Source: Kordia aestuariivivens
Lineage (GTDB): Bacteria > Bacteroidota > Bacteroidia > Flavobacteriales > Flavobacteriaceae
Direction of reading: 5' to 3'
Assembly (NCBI RefSeq): GCF_014397005.1
Contig: NZ_JACGWS010000001.1
Coordinates: 496,001-560,000 of the forward strand
DNA length: 64,000 nt
In this document: piece after piece, positions 23,921 to 33,886 of the stretch
Numbering within the stretch: position 1 is the first letter of the stretch
How the letters are laid out: each line of letters starts with the position of its first letter
Notes under the pieces: generated by a model
The model's database searches: none
What the model was told of the DNA's origin: nothing
Seen by the model: only the letters and a program-made list of their open reading frames with translations
Translations under genes and position numbers: made by a program

Positions 23921-26335
23921 ATGAATACAAAATACACGTTGATAATTTTCATTCTCTTGCTGTCTTTTACGAAATCTGTGTACGGTCAAACACAAGAAAC
24001 ATTAGTAATAAAAGGTAGTGTAATTTCAGAAACGAACGAACCTTTGCCTTTTGTCAATGTATTATTAAATACTTCGGAAGGAATACTCATCAAAGCAACG
24101 ATTACCGATAGTGAGGGAAACTTCGTGATCAAAGATTTAAAACTTGCAAAATATCTTTTAGAAGTATCTTTCGTTGGATATGAAACGATACAAACCGAGG
24201 TAAATATTGCAAAGTCAACAACTGTAGTAGCTCCAATTCAAATGAAGGTTTCTACAGAATCTTTAGATCAAGTTACGATTGTAGCCGAAAAACCAATCAT
24301 TCAGGTTGAACCTGATAAAACAATTTTTAATGTTGCGGGTACAGTTGGAAGCGCAGGTAATAACGGACTTGAAATCTTGCGAAAAGCACCTGGCGTACGA
24401 TTAGATAATAATAACAACGTAATCGTGGAAGGAAAAGCGGGCGTACTAATCTACATCGATGATCGTCAAAGTTTTTTGCAAGGCGATGACTTGACAGCTT
24501 TTTTGCAATCGTTACAGGCAGATACGATTGAAAGTATTGAAATCATTACGCAACCATCGTCTAAATATGATGCTGCTGGAGCTGCAGGAATCATCAACAT
24601 AAAACTAAAAAGAGAAAAAGGATTGGGAACACGCGGAAGTATTTCCAGCACAGTAACTGTTGGTGATTTTGCGCGGACAAACAATTCCGTATCTGTCAAT
24701 ACGCGACTCAAAAAGTGGACTATCTTTGGTTCGTATTCCAATTACATAGGTCGTTCCACAGGATTTATAAATTTATACAGAACACAAGGAACTAAAATTT
24801 TTGATGCGCAAAACGATTCAGAATATGATGGTTTTTCAAATAACTTTAGAACTGGCGCAGATTATTACGTTTCTAAACAAAGTACCTTAGGAACTGTGAT
24901 ATCGGTAAACTTACGAGATTCTGAATCGCGTTCAAACAGTAGAACACCCATCATAGATAGATTTACAGGAGTTACAGACAGTATTTTGCGTTCGCCGAGT
25001 AGTTCAGAGAATAACAGTATCAATCTTAGCGCAAATCTCAATTATCGCTACAAAGATACGTTAGGTAAAAGTTTTAGTGTCGATTTAGATTACAGACGTT
25101 ACAGTCGTGAGCGCTTCAACAATCAGCCTAACTTTTATGTAACTCCAACGGGCGAAGTGCTCAATGCGATCATTACGAATCAGGAAACGCCGATTGACAT
25201 TGATATTTATGCTGCCAAAGTAGATTATGGTCAAAAACTAGGGAAAGGTACGTTTGAAACTGGTTTCAAGGTTTCTCAGGTGGTGACCGATAATACATTT
25301 AATTTCTTTGATGTAATTGGAGGAAATAGCAATCTCAATTTAGATCGCAGTAATCAATTTAACTATGATGAAAAAATTTACGCGGTCTATTCAAAATATA
25401 ATTTCGGATTCAACAATTGGAAATTTCAAGGCGGATTGCGTGTGGAAATAACAGATTCTCAAGGAAACTTAACCGCCGAAAACATAAATCAAAATCAAAC
25501 AGTTTCCAGAAAATATACAGATTTTTTTCCTTCGGCTGGAATTACGTATCAAGCTGGCGCAAACAATTCTTTAGCACTTAGTTACAGTCGACGTATTCAA
25601 CGACCTGATTATCAAGTTTTAAATCCTTTTGAATATCAATTGGATGAATTAAGTTTTAGTCGTGGAAATCCTTTTTTACAACCACAATATACCGATAACT
25701 TTAAACTTTCGCACACCTATAAATACACCTTAACAACAAGCATAAGTTATTCGTATGTATCTGATTTTTTTGCACAAGTAACCGAAGCTGTTGGAGAAAA
25801 TAGAAACTTTTTGAGCACGCGTAATGTAGCAGATCAAGAAGTATATAATTTGAGCATTTCGTACCCTTTCAAAGTAAACAATTGGTGGCGCGCATACGCA
25901 AATGTATATGGATCATATAACAAATACACTGCGACAAATCCAACTTTTATTTCAACAGAACAAGAAACATTTGGGTTCTATGCTCAGAACACATTTTCCT
26001 TACCAAAAGACATAAAATTGGAAGTAAGCGGTTGGTATAGCAGTCCATCAATTTGGGGCGGAACGTACGAAACAAAAAGTTTGGGTTCACTCAATCTTGC
26101 AGTTCAAAAATCGTGGAAAAACTGGACAGGAAAAATCACAGTGAATGATGTGTTGTATACAATTCCATGGCAAGGTGTCACACAATTTGGCGATTTAATG
26201 ATAGATGGTCGCGGTGGTAATGACAGTCGCAATATAAATTTTTACATTCGATATTCATTTGGGAATAGTGAAGTAAAAGAAGCTAGAAACCGCGATGGAA
26301 GTTTAGAAGATGAAAAAAACCGAATTGGTGGTTAG
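23921..26335 (+). CDS. Outer-membrane beta-barrel protein (TonB-dependent-receptor type)
   Basis: This 804-residue protein starts at ATG 23921 with a signal peptide (about 1-22, ending SVYGQ); the frame also opens at 23885. A CarboxypepD-regulatory beta-sandwich (about 28-110, LVIKGSVISETNEPLPFVNV) comes first. A plug-like domain follows (about 130-225, GLEILRKAPGVRLDNNNNV, SSKYDAAGAAGIINIKLK), then a large barrel of alternating aromatic strands ending in INFYIRYSFG. This fits the OMP_b-brl_3 family, related to TonB receptors. Substrate unknown. It faces the LytS/LytTR operon across a 188-bp promoter region, so control by that pair is plausible. Confidence 0.9.
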   Translation: MNTKYTLIIFILLLSFTKSVYGQTQETLVIKGSVISETNEPLPFVNVLLNTSEGILIKATITDSEGNFVIKDLKLAKYLLEVSFVGYETIQTEVNIAKSTTVVAPIQMKVSTESLDQVTIVAEKPIIQVEPDKTIFNVAGTVGSAGNNGLEILRKAPGVRLDNNNNVIVEGKAGVLIYIDDRQSFLQGDDLTAFLQSLQADTIESIEIITQPSSKYDAAGAAGIINIKLKREKGLGTRGSISSTVTVGDFARTNNSVSVNTRLKKWTIFGSYSNYIGRSTGFINLYRTQGTKIFDAQNDSEYDGFSNNFRTGADYYVSKQSTLGTVISVNLRDSESRSNSRTPIIDRFTGVTDSILRSPSSSENNSINLSANLNYRYKDTLGKSFSVDLDYRRYSRERFNNQPNFYVTPTGEVLNAIITNQETPIDIDIYAAKVDYGQKLGKGTFETGFKVSQVVTDNTFNFFDVIGGNSNLNLDRSNQFNYDEKIYAVYSKYNFGFNNWKFQGGLRVEITDSQGNLTAENINQNQTVSRKYTDFFPSAGITYQAGANNSLALSYSRRIQRPDYQVLNPFEYQLDELSFSRGNPFLQPQYTDNFKLSHTYKYTLTTSISYSYVSDFFAQVTEAVGENRNFLSTRNVADQEVYNLSISYPFKVNNWWRAYANVYGSYNKYTATNPTFISTEQETFGFYAQNTFSLPKDIKLEVSGWYSSPSIWGGTYETKSLGSLNLAVQKSWKNWTGKITVNDVLYTIPWQGVTQFGDLMIDGRGGNDSRNINFYIRYSFGNSEVKEARNRDGSLEDEKNRIGG

Positions 26336-26358
26336 GAGTCTATTTAATAGTTCAAACC

Positions 26359-26468
26359 GTCATTTCGAGTGAAATTTCAAAGAAATTTAGTGTCGAGAAA
26401 TTTTTGAAAGAACATGTTTCTCGATACAATTTTTCTTCATTGTATTGCGAAAAACCACTCGAAATGAC
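26359..26468. repeat. 110-bp nested inverted-repeat element
   Basis: GTCATTTCGAGTG (26359-26371) is the exact inverse of CACTCGAAATGAC (26456-26468). Inside lies a second inverted pair, TCGAGAAA (26393-26400) and TTTCTCGA (26417-26424). It resembles REP/BIME-type elements and lies between convergent genes, where it may also act as a transcription stop. Confidence 0.75.
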
Positions 26469-26522
26469 CATAGTGGATACCTAAAAAAGTAATTTCACTC
26501 ATAAACTCATAAACTCATAAAC

Positions 26523-27164
26523 CTACTTCACCCGACTAATCGTCAAACCATCTCTAATAGGTAAAACGACCGTTTCTATGCGAGGATCTTCTTTTAAAAG
26601 TGTATTGTACTCTATAAGCGCTTCGGTGGAAATGTCGTTCTTCTGTAAAGGCTCCAATACTTTTCCGCTCCAGAGTACATTATCAGATAAAATAATTCCG
26701 TTTGGACGCATCTTGTCAATAATGGCATGAAAATATGCGGGATAATTGGGTTTATCAGCATCAATAAAAACCAAATCGAATGTCGTTTCTAGTGTTGGAA
26801 TAATAGCTAATGCATCGCCTGTATATTGGTGAATTTGCTTTCCGTACTCAGAAGCATCAAAATACTTGCGTTGAAAATCGTGGAGTTCCTCGTTAATATC
26901 TATCGTATGCAATTCGCCCTCTTTTTGCATTCCTTCTGCCAAGCACAATGCGGAATATCCTGTGTAGGTGCCAATTTCTAAAATGGTTTTTGGACGAATC
27001 AATTTAGACAACATACTCAATAACCTTCCTTGATAATGTCCGCTAAGCATGCGCGGCTGTAAAATTTTCTGATACGTTTCGCGTGTCAACGCTTTTAACA
27101 AATCGGGTTCATTCTCTGAATGTGCTACAACGTAAGCATCTAAAGCTTCTGGAATAAAATGCAT
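26523..27164 (-). CDS. O-methyltransferase (Methyltransf_3 family)
   Basis: This 213-residue cytosolic SAM-dependent enzyme resembles catechol/caffeoyl-CoA O-methyltransferases. LSGHYQGRLLSMLSKLIRP (about 40-58) precedes motif I, ILEIGTYTGYSALCLAEG. The metal-binding Asp lies in FDLVFIDADKPNYPAYF (about 140), followed by ILSDNVLWSGKVL. The substrate (a catechol, an acyl-CoA or rRNA) cannot be told. A TACTTTTG box at 27188-27181 on the minus strand lies 17 bp upstream and may be the -7 element. The gene stands alone. Confidence 0.9.
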   Translation of the reverse strand: MHFIPEALDAYVVAHSENEPDLLKALTRETYQKILQPRMLSGHYQGRLLSMLSKLIRPKTILEIGTYTGYSALCLAEGMQKEGELHTIDINEELHDFQRKYFDASEYGKQIHQYTGDALAIIPTLETTFDLVFIDADKPNYPAYFHAIIDKMRPNGIILSDNVLWSGKVLEPLQKNDISTEALIEYNTLLKEDPRIETVVLPIRDGLTISRVK

Positions 27165-27291
27165 AACTCGTGAATTTGTGCAAAAGTATCAATTAAATAG
27201 AAACTAAAATTTGAAAATGACCTAAAACTATGCTCAAACTATCGATAAAGTGCATGTTTGTGCATAAATATTGACGCTTGCCAGTTTATTT

Positions 27292-27322
27292 TTGCCCACG
27301 TAAAAAAAGGGTTATATTTTTG
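27292..27322 (+). promoter_or_regulatory. Promoter for the DUF3857/transglutaminase gene
   Basis: TTG (27292-27294), 20 bp, TATTTTTG (27315-27322): a full consensus match. Expected transcription start is near 27327, about 30 nt before the ATG. Confidence 0.6.
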
Positions 27323-27357
27323 ACTTACAAGATTCACAAGAAAATTAAACCATTACT

Positions 27358-30300
27358 ATGAGAAAAGCATATTGGCTAATTGTATTTACTTTTTTGATCT
27401 CCCTAAACTGTATAGCACAAACTCAAGAAAAAGAATACTGGAATGCACTATTGCAAAACGATCGCAAAAAAGCACTCAAAGAATTTAAAAAAGCAACTTC
27501 CAACAACGACATTGAAGCACACATTACACAACAAATTTTAAATGTTGAAAACGGAAGGTTATCCGGAGATGACACGTTCATTAGCAAAGTAATCAATGAT
27601 AAAGACTTTGAAATGTACTTGTATGGATTATGGAATGAAACGTATTTTTTCAATCTATACATTGATACGGGATTCAATCCGACAATTGTGAAGAATGTAA
27701 AAGATGTCAGTGAAATGGAATTCAAAAATCAAACGTTGAAAGACGCTATGAATTACATGAATGCCATTATTAGCAGACATGAAAATAATTGGGATGATTA
27801 CCATGAAAACATTGCAAAAATGGATTTCATCAACGCTTGGCAATATTGTGGTGTTTTTGAAAACCTAAACGAAAGTGGACTCGATGAGGTATATGGACCA
27901 GAAATGAACGCTTCTTCAAAAGAAGATTTCAACGCAAATAGCAATGGTTTTGTAAATTGGTATACACCAAAATTTCAAGGCGGAGACGGATATAATTTTT
28001 ATACAAACCATGATGAATATGGAAATGGTGTAAATTATGCACAAACATTTGTCACCTCAAATGAAGCTAAAAAAGTAGTATTGCGTGTAGGAAATTCGTC
28101 AGCTTTTAAAGTTTGGTTGAATGATGAAATACTATACACAAACACCGAAGATGTTACAACCGATTTAGATGCGTATGCAGTTGCGTTTACCTTGCCAAAA
28201 GGAACAAGTAGATTGTTAATTAAAAATGCAGAAGGCAACTCCATAAGCTATTTTATTGCCAGACTTACAGACGAAAACGGAACGCCTATTAAAGATGTAA
28301 CGTATAGTAGTAAAGTGCAGGAATATACAAAAGGAACAAAAGCAAATCCTGTAAAAGTTGAAAGTGCTGTAGAACGTTTCTTTAAAGCGAAAAGAGCTGC
28401 AAATCCAAATAACTTTTTCTATGATTACTGTTTGATCAGAATGTATTTAAGAAACTCCAATTACAAAGAAGCTAGAAAAGTAATTGCGCCACTTTTAAAA
28501 GCATATCCAAAGAGTTCGTTGCTTAGAAAAATAAACATTGGGATTCTATCTTTAGAAAAAGATTACACGACCATCAAAGAAATCAACAAAAACTTAGAAT
28601 TAGACGATCCAGATTATTACTTATCGCTTACTTATAAGTTTCGAGATACCGATGAATTGTTTCGTATGGACATTAATGAAATGGAGAAATTCATAAAACG
28701 TTTTTCAGAAGCAACAGATGTAAAAGTATTCAAAATATCTTCGGAAGTGTTATGGCAAATACGAAACTCTGACCAAAGAGGCTTAGAGCAAAGCATGAAA
28801 AAATTAGTCAAAGCGGCTGATGGTTATCCAAAACTATTAAGCACGTATGCGCCTTTATATGCTTCCATTTTGAAAGATGAAGAAAAAACAATTGACATCT
28901 TAGAAGATTTAACTAAAAAACACTTCAACTATCCAGCAATCAGTAGTTTGGCGTATTACTATGAAAAGCAAAACAAAAAAGATAAAGCCTTAAAACTCTA
29001 CAAAGAAATTTATAAAAACTCAAAAGGTGACAACTTTTCCATCAAAGACATCATTGAAAAATTGCACAAATACGATCGTCATGAAGAATCGTTGCCGTAT
29101 ATCAAAGAGTTAAAAGAAAACTTTCCATATTCGTTTGTAGCAGACAGATACGAAGGTGATGTATATATCAAACTAGGCGAAAAAGACAAAGCTGTTGCGG
29201 CATACAAAGCTTCTTTATTACATAATATGGAAAACTCGTCGTTGCGTAAAAAAATTCAAGACATTCAAAATCAAAAAGATTTCTTAGAAGAATTACACGA
29301 GCCAAAAATATATGATTACATCGCTAAAGAAAAAGGAAAACTCAAAGAAAGTAGATACGGATATACCATTTTACTAGATGACAAAGATGTGGTATTATTC
29401 AAAGAAGGTGGTGGAAAAACACGTTTCACTTCTATGTATGAAATCACGGCGGAAGAAGGTGTTGGCACATTTAAAGAATACAACTTAGGATTATCAGGAA
29501 GTTACAGTATCATCAAATCTGAAATTGTAAAAAAAGATGGTTCGGTTGCGCCAGCAGACAGTCAAGGTTCCAACTTAGTATTCAACGGATTGGAAATAGG
29601 CGATGTCATTCACTTAGATTACGAAATCAATTTTAGTGGAAATGGTAGATTCTACAAAGATTACACAGATTCTTTTCAGTTTGATTCTTTTGTACCTTGT
29701 TTAAAATCAAATTACAGCATCCTAATTCCTAAAGAACAAGAAATATCATTTAAAGTTGTTAATGGCGAACTAAAACACCGCAAAGAAGCAAAAGGAGATT
29801 ACACATTATACACTTGGGAATTATTCACAGAAAAAGTACTTCCTGAGCAAGAATACTTCATGCCAAGAGAAGTTGATTTAGCACTTTTCTTGCACATTAG
29901 TACGATTGGTTCTTGGGATGATATAGCAAAATGGTATTCAGATTTAGTGCGAACGCAAATCGACGTAAACACTACGGTTGAAGAAGTATTCAAAGAATTA
30001 TTTCCTGAAAAAGATATTACTAAAATTTCAGAAGAAGAGCGCGCTAAGCGAATCTATTACTACATCACAACAAACTTAAATTACAGTTACGTAAGTTTCA
30101 GACAAAGCGGATTCATTCCACAAAAACCATCAAAAACAATCAAAACAAAACTAGGTGATTGTAAAGATTTCTCAACCTTATTTGTAGCATTGGCTAAAAA
30201 AGCACAACTAGACACCAACTTGGTATTGGTCTTAACATCTGATTATGGACAAAACGCATTGGTATTGCCAAGTCAAGATTTCAATCACTGTATTGCAGAA

Positions 30301-31113
30301 GTAACACTAAATGGCGAATCGCAATTCTTAGAATTGACAGACAAAAACCTTCCGTTCAAGGCTTTGCCAATAAGCTTACAAGGCGCAACCGCATTAAAAA
30401 TTCCGTATGATGCAAGTACAAATGAAAAGTACGATTTAATGAAATTGAAAAATGTAAAAAGAACGCCAAGTATTTTTAGAAACACGGTAAAAGTTACAAT
30501 TGAAGCTGACAAACAAACCTTAGAATCGGTGACTTCTCTAGAAGGTGAAGTGGTTTCTTTCTACTCTGGAGTATTGACAAATCGTAGTTATGATTTAATG
30601 AAAAACGATTTGCAAGACGACTTAAAAGGTAGAATTGGCGGAAACATTACCATAGATACCATTACAGATATCACGGCTATAAAAGAAAGTGAAGTATTCA
30701 AATTTAGAACGGTTGCTACGCTTGAAGAAAAAGCAAAGAAAATTGGTTCTATCAGTGTCGTTCAAATACCAAACATTTCAAATGCATACAACAATAGTAT
30801 CATTAATTTTGAAACCAGAAACTATCCAATTGAGTACATTCAATATGAAAATGTAGACCAATACATTACGGAATACCAATTGTACATTCCGGAAGGAAAA
30901 AAATTCATTGAATATCCTAAAAACATTGCGTTAACATACAAAGGACATTCTTATAAAATGTCGTACGAACTCAAAAATGACAATCGTTTAGATATAAAAG
31001 TAGAAGCAAATGTTGACAAAGGAAACCTAATCCTTCCAGAAGAATACGAAGCATTCAAAAAATATGTAGCACAAACCATTGAAGGGAAAGAAGGATTTAT
31101 TGGCTACAAATAA
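27358..31113 (+). CDS. Secreted TPR-DUF3857-transglutaminase-like protein
   Basis: This 1251-residue protein has a signal peptide (about 1-20, ending CIAQ). The first half (about 30-640) is mostly helical with TPR-like hairpins (for example YEKQNKKDKALKLYKEIYKN). DUF3857 follows (about 690-860), then a transglutaminase-like core with catalytic Cys in KLGDCKDFSTLFVALAKKA (about 938), His in DFNHCIAEV (about 978) and Asp in FLELTDK. The C-terminus is a beta-rich DUF-type tail. Length is typical for Bacteroidota members. Its biochemical role is undefined; cross-linking or peptidase action in the periplasm is possible. A 13-bp hairpin follows the stop. Confidence 0.88.
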   Translation: MRKAYWLIVFTFLISLNCIAQTQEKEYWNALLQNDRKKALKEFKKATSNNDIEAHITQQILNVENGRLSGDDTFISKVINDKDFEMYLYGLWNETYFFNLYIDTGFNPTIVKNVKDVSEMEFKNQTLKDAMNYMNAIISRHENNWDDYHENIAKMDFINAWQYCGVFENLNESGLDEVYGPEMNASSKEDFNANSNGFVNWYTPKFQGGDGYNFYTNHDEYGNGVNYAQTFVTSNEAKKVVLRVGNSSAFKVWLNDEILYTNTEDVTTDLDAYAVAFTLPKGTSRLLIKNAEGNSISYFIARLTDENGTPIKDVTYSSKVQEYTKGTKANPVKVESAVERFFKAKRAANPNNFFYDYCLIRMYLRNSNYKEARKVIAPLLKAYPKSSLLRKINIGILSLEKDYTTIKEINKNLELDDPDYYLSLTYKFRDTDELFRMDINEMEKFIKRFSEATDVKVFKISSEVLWQIRNSDQRGLEQSMKKLVKAADGYPKLLSTYAPLYASILKDEEKTIDILEDLTKKHFNYPAISSLAYYYEKQNKKDKALKLYKEIYKNSKGDNFSIKDIIEKLHKYDRHEESLPYIKELKENFPYSFVADRYEGDVYIKLGEKDKAVAAYKASLLHNMENSSLRKKIQDIQNQKDFLEELHEPKIYDYIAKEKGKLKESRYGYTILLDDKDVVLFKEGGGKTRFTSMYEITAEEGVGTFKEYNLGLSGSYSIIKSEIVKKDGSVAPADSQGSNLVFNGLEIGDVIHLDYEINFSGNGRFYKDYTDSFQFDSFVPCLKSNYSILIPKEQEISFKVVNGELKHRKEAKGDYTLYTWELFTEKVLPEQEYFMPREVDLALFLHISTIGSWDDIAKWYSDLVRTQIDVNTTVEEVFKELFPEKDITKISEEERAKRIYYYITTNLNYSYVSFRQSGFIPQKPSKTIKTKLGDCKDFSTLFVALAKKAQLDTNLVLVLTSDYGQNALVLPSQDFNHCIAEVTLNGESQFLELTDKNLPFKALPISLQGATALKIPYDASTNEKYDLMKLKNVKRTPSIFRNTVKVTIEADKQTLESVTSLEGEVVSFYSGVLTNRSYDLMKNDLQDDLKGRIGGNITIDTITDITAIKESEVFKFRTVATLEEKAKKIGSISVVQIPNISNAYNNSIINFETRNYPIEYIQYENVDQYITEYQLYIPEGKKFIEYPKNIALTYKGHSYKMSYELKNDNRLDIKVEANVDKGNLILPEEYEAFKKYVAQTIEGKEGFIGYK

Positions 31114-31125
31114 AAACCACAATAG

Positions 31126-31162
31126 TTAGGAATAAAGATGATTCTGTTGTCTTTATTCCTAA
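31126..31162 (+). terminator. 13-bp hairpin after the DUF3857 gene
   Basis: TTAGGAATAAAGA (31126-31138) and TCTTTATTCCTAA (31150-31162) pair perfectly around an 11-nt loop. The downstream T-run is weak, so it may be a partial terminator, letting some transcripts reach kynU. Confidence 0.6.
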
Positions 31163-31216
31163 ATGTGTTTCTTAGAAAAAAAGGAATCCGTATTTTTGGT
31201 AAAAATAGCATTCAGT

Positions 31217-32476
31217 ATGTTTCAAAATACATTGGCGTTCGCGAAAGCACAAGACGCAATAGATCCTCTAAAAAGCTACCGAACTAAATTTCACATTCCA
31301 AAAGATGCTGCTGGCAACGAATGGCTATATTTTTGCGGAAATTCACTCGGATTGCAGCCAAAAGTAACCCAAGAGTACATTCAGCAAGAACTGAACGATT
31401 GGGCAAACTTAGGCGTAGAAGGACATTTTGATGCAAAAAACCCGTGGATGCCATACCATGAATTCCTCACGGAAAACATGGCGAAAATACTAGGAGCAAA
31501 GCCAATTGAAGTCGTGATTATGAATACATTGACTACGAATCTGCATCTATTGATGGTTTCTTTCTATCAACCTACCAAAACAAAATACAAAATTGTCATT
31601 GAAAGCGACGCATTTCCATCTGATCGCTATGCGGTAGAATCGCAACTAAAATTTCATGGATTCGATCCAAAAGAAGGACTATTAGAATGGAAGCCAAGAG
31701 CTGGCGAACAATTACTTCGTATGGAAGACTTGGAAACCATGCTAGAGGAACAAGGCGACGAAATTGCATTGTTGATGATTGGTGGCGTAAACTATTACAC
31801 AGGACAATACTTAGATATCAAAAAAATATGTGAACGCGGTCATGCAAAAGGTGCTATGGTCGGAATCGATTTGGCGCATGGTGCAGGAAACATTCAACCC
31901 GAATTACATGATTCAGGAGTTGACTTTGCCGTTTGGTGTACGTACAAATATCTAAACTCAGGTCCAGGAAGTTTAGGAGGATTATTTGTCCACGAACGTC
32001 ATGCACACAACAAAGAACTGAACCGATTTACAGGTTGGTGGGGACACGATAAAAATACACGTTTCAATATGCGTTACGACTTTAATCCAATTCCAGGTGC
32101 AGAAAGTTGGCAGTTGAGCAATCCGCCAATCCTATCCATGGCAGCTATTAAAGCATCGTTGGATATGTTCAATGAAGTTGGAATGGACGCATTACGCGAA
32201 AAATCAGAGAAACTTACAGGATATTTTGAATACCTAATCAATGAAGTTGCTTCAGATCGAATCAAAATCATTACGCCTTCAAATCCAGCAGAACGCGGTT
32301 GCCAACTATCGATTCAAGTTAAAAATGCTGACAAATCATTACATCAAAAATTAATTGACAAACATATCATTTCCGATTGGCGCGAACCCGACGTAATTCG
32401 TTGTGCGCCAGTTCCATTATACAATACCTTTGAAGATGTATACCGTATGGTAGACGAACTAAAAAAATGTTTATAA
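31217..32476 (+). CDS. kynU: Kynureninase
   Basis: This PLP enzyme cleaves kynurenine or 3-hydroxykynurenine to (3-hydroxy)anthranilate and alanine. The 419-residue protein has YFCGNSLGLQPK (about 30-41), the substrate-pocket IGVDLAHGAGN-like motif (here VGIDLAHGAGN, about 216) and the PLP lysine in WCTYKYLNSGPGSLGG (about 243). I start at ATG 31217 (MFQNTLAF). The frame runs to 31163, but that abuts the hairpin and adds a segment absent from homologues I recall. It is followed after 1 bp by kmo, so the two pathway steps are one operon. Confidence 0.94.
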   Translation: MFQNTLAFAKAQDAIDPLKSYRTKFHIPKDAAGNEWLYFCGNSLGLQPKVTQEYIQQELNDWANLGVEGHFDAKNPWMPYHEFLTENMAKILGAKPIEVVIMNTLTTNLHLLMVSFYQPTKTKYKIVIESDAFPSDRYAVESQLKFHGFDPKEGLLEWKPRAGEQLLRMEDLETMLEEQGDEIALLMIGGVNYYTGQYLDIKKICERGHAKGAMVGIDLAHGAGNIQPELHDSGVDFAVWCTYKYLNSGPGSLGGLFVHERHAHNKELNRFTGWWGHDKNTRFNMRYDFNPIPGAESWQLSNPPILSMAAIKASLDMFNEVGMDALREKSEKLTGYFEYLINEVASDRIKIITPSNPAERGCQLSIQVKNADKSLHQKLIDKHIISDWREPDVIRCAPVPLYNTFEDVYRMVDELKKCL

Positions 32477-32477
32477 C

Positions 32478-33881
32478 ATGAAGAAGAAAGAAAATATACT
32501 GATTGTAGGCGCAGGATTATGCGGTTCTTTATTAGCACTGCGTTTAGGACAACGTGGCTACAAAGTAACAGTCATGGAAAGTCGTCCAGACTTGCGAAAA
32601 GTAGATATTTCTGTGGGAAGATCGATTAATTTAGCATTTTCAGACAGAGGAATCAAAGCCATGAACATGGTTGGACTCACAGATAAAGTAATGCCGTTAT
32701 GCATTCCGATGCGCGGACGTTTGGTACATGATGTACAAGGAAATACATTTATGGCAAACTATTCTGGTCGTGAAGACGAATATATCAACTCCATTTCTAG
32801 AGGCGATTTGAATTCTTTATTATTAACAGAAGCAGAAGAACATGAAGCTGTTGATATAGTATTCAACAAAGAATGTACAGGAATTGACATTGAAGAAAAT
32901 ATAGCAACATTTCACTGTTACGAGACAAAAAAAGAAATGCAACTTAAAGCTGATGTGATCATTGGAACAGATGGCGCAGGTTCTATTTTACGTAAAAGTT
33001 ATTACTTAGAGCGTAAATTTTTATTCAGCTATTCGCAGAACTTTCTCAATCATGGATATAAAGAATTAAGCATTCCAGCGACAAAAACTGGCGGTTTCCG
33101 TACCGAAAAAAATGCGTTGCATATCTGGCCAAGAGGTAATTTTATGATCATCGCTTTGCCAAACCTAGATGGAAGTTTTACGGTAACGTTGTTTTTATCA
33201 TACGATGAAGGCGAATATAATTTTAACAATCTGACCACAAAAGAAATTGTACAAGAATTTTTTGAAAAGGAATTTCCAGATTTAGTGCCGTTAATTCCTG
33301 AATTAACTACAGAATACTTTGAAAACCCAACAGCACCATTAGGAACGGTAAAATGTTCTCCTTGGTCGTACAAAAACAACACCTTATTAATGGGCGATGC
33401 AGCACATGCAATTGTTCCGTTTTACGGACAAGGTATGAACGCATCTTTTGAAGATGTTGTGGTGTTAAACGAAGTATTAGATCAGTATGAAGGCGATTGG
33501 GAAAAGGTCTTTAAAGTGTATGAGAAAACACGTAAAAAAGATACAGATGCCATTGCAGATTTAGCGATTGACAATTATTACGAAATGCGCGATCATGTTG
33601 CGAATCCGATCTTTAAAGAAAAACGAAAATTAGAAATTGATTTAGAAAAAGCATTTCCAGAAACGTATTTTTCTAAATATTCAATGGTAACCTTCAATGA
33701 AGACATTCCATACAGTAAAGCTATGGAAATTGGACGTGCGCAAGATAAAGCGTTACTCAATTTAATTATCGATGACGAAATTGACACAACTGCGGATTTA
33801 CAAGAAATTCTTAAAAAAGTACAAGAAGAAACCAACGAAATTTTAGACGAAGATAATGTGGCGAAAACGATGAAGCATTAA
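32478..33881 (+). CDS. kmo: Kynurenine 3-monooxygenase
   Basis: This FAD- and NADPH-dependent hydroxylase turns kynurenine into 3-hydroxykynurenine. The 467-residue protein has the dinucleotide fold GAGLCG (11-16), the DISVGRSINLAFSDRG region typical of KMO (about 41-56) and the second FAD motif LLMGDAAHAIVPFYGQGMNA (about 303-322). The C-terminal helical segment is likely the membrane-associating tail, though no strong membrane helix is seen. It starts 1 bp after the kynU stop. With the RidA/ALDH/ACMSD-like genes at 50-55 kb, it suggests oxidative tryptophan breakdown or NAD synthesis. Confidence 0.93.
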   Translation: MKKKENILIVGAGLCGSLLALRLGQRGYKVTVMESRPDLRKVDISVGRSINLAFSDRGIKAMNMVGLTDKVMPLCIPMRGRLVHDVQGNTFMANYSGREDEYINSISRGDLNSLLLTEAEEHEAVDIVFNKECTGIDIEENIATFHCYETKKEMQLKADVIIGTDGAGSILRKSYYLERKFLFSYSQNFLNHGYKELSIPATKTGGFRTEKNALHIWPRGNFMIIALPNLDGSFTVTLFLSYDEGEYNFNNLTTKEIVQEFFEKEFPDLVPLIPELTTEYFENPTAPLGTVKCSPWSYKNNTLLMGDAAHAIVPFYGQGMNASFEDVVVLNEVLDQYEGDWEKVFKVYEKTRKKDTDAIADLAIDNYYEMRDHVANPIFKEKRKLEIDLEKAFPETYFSKYSMVTFNEDIPYSKAMEIGRAQDKALLNLIIDDEIDTTADLQEILKKVQEETNEILDEDNVAKTMKH

Positions 33882-33886
33882 TTTCT

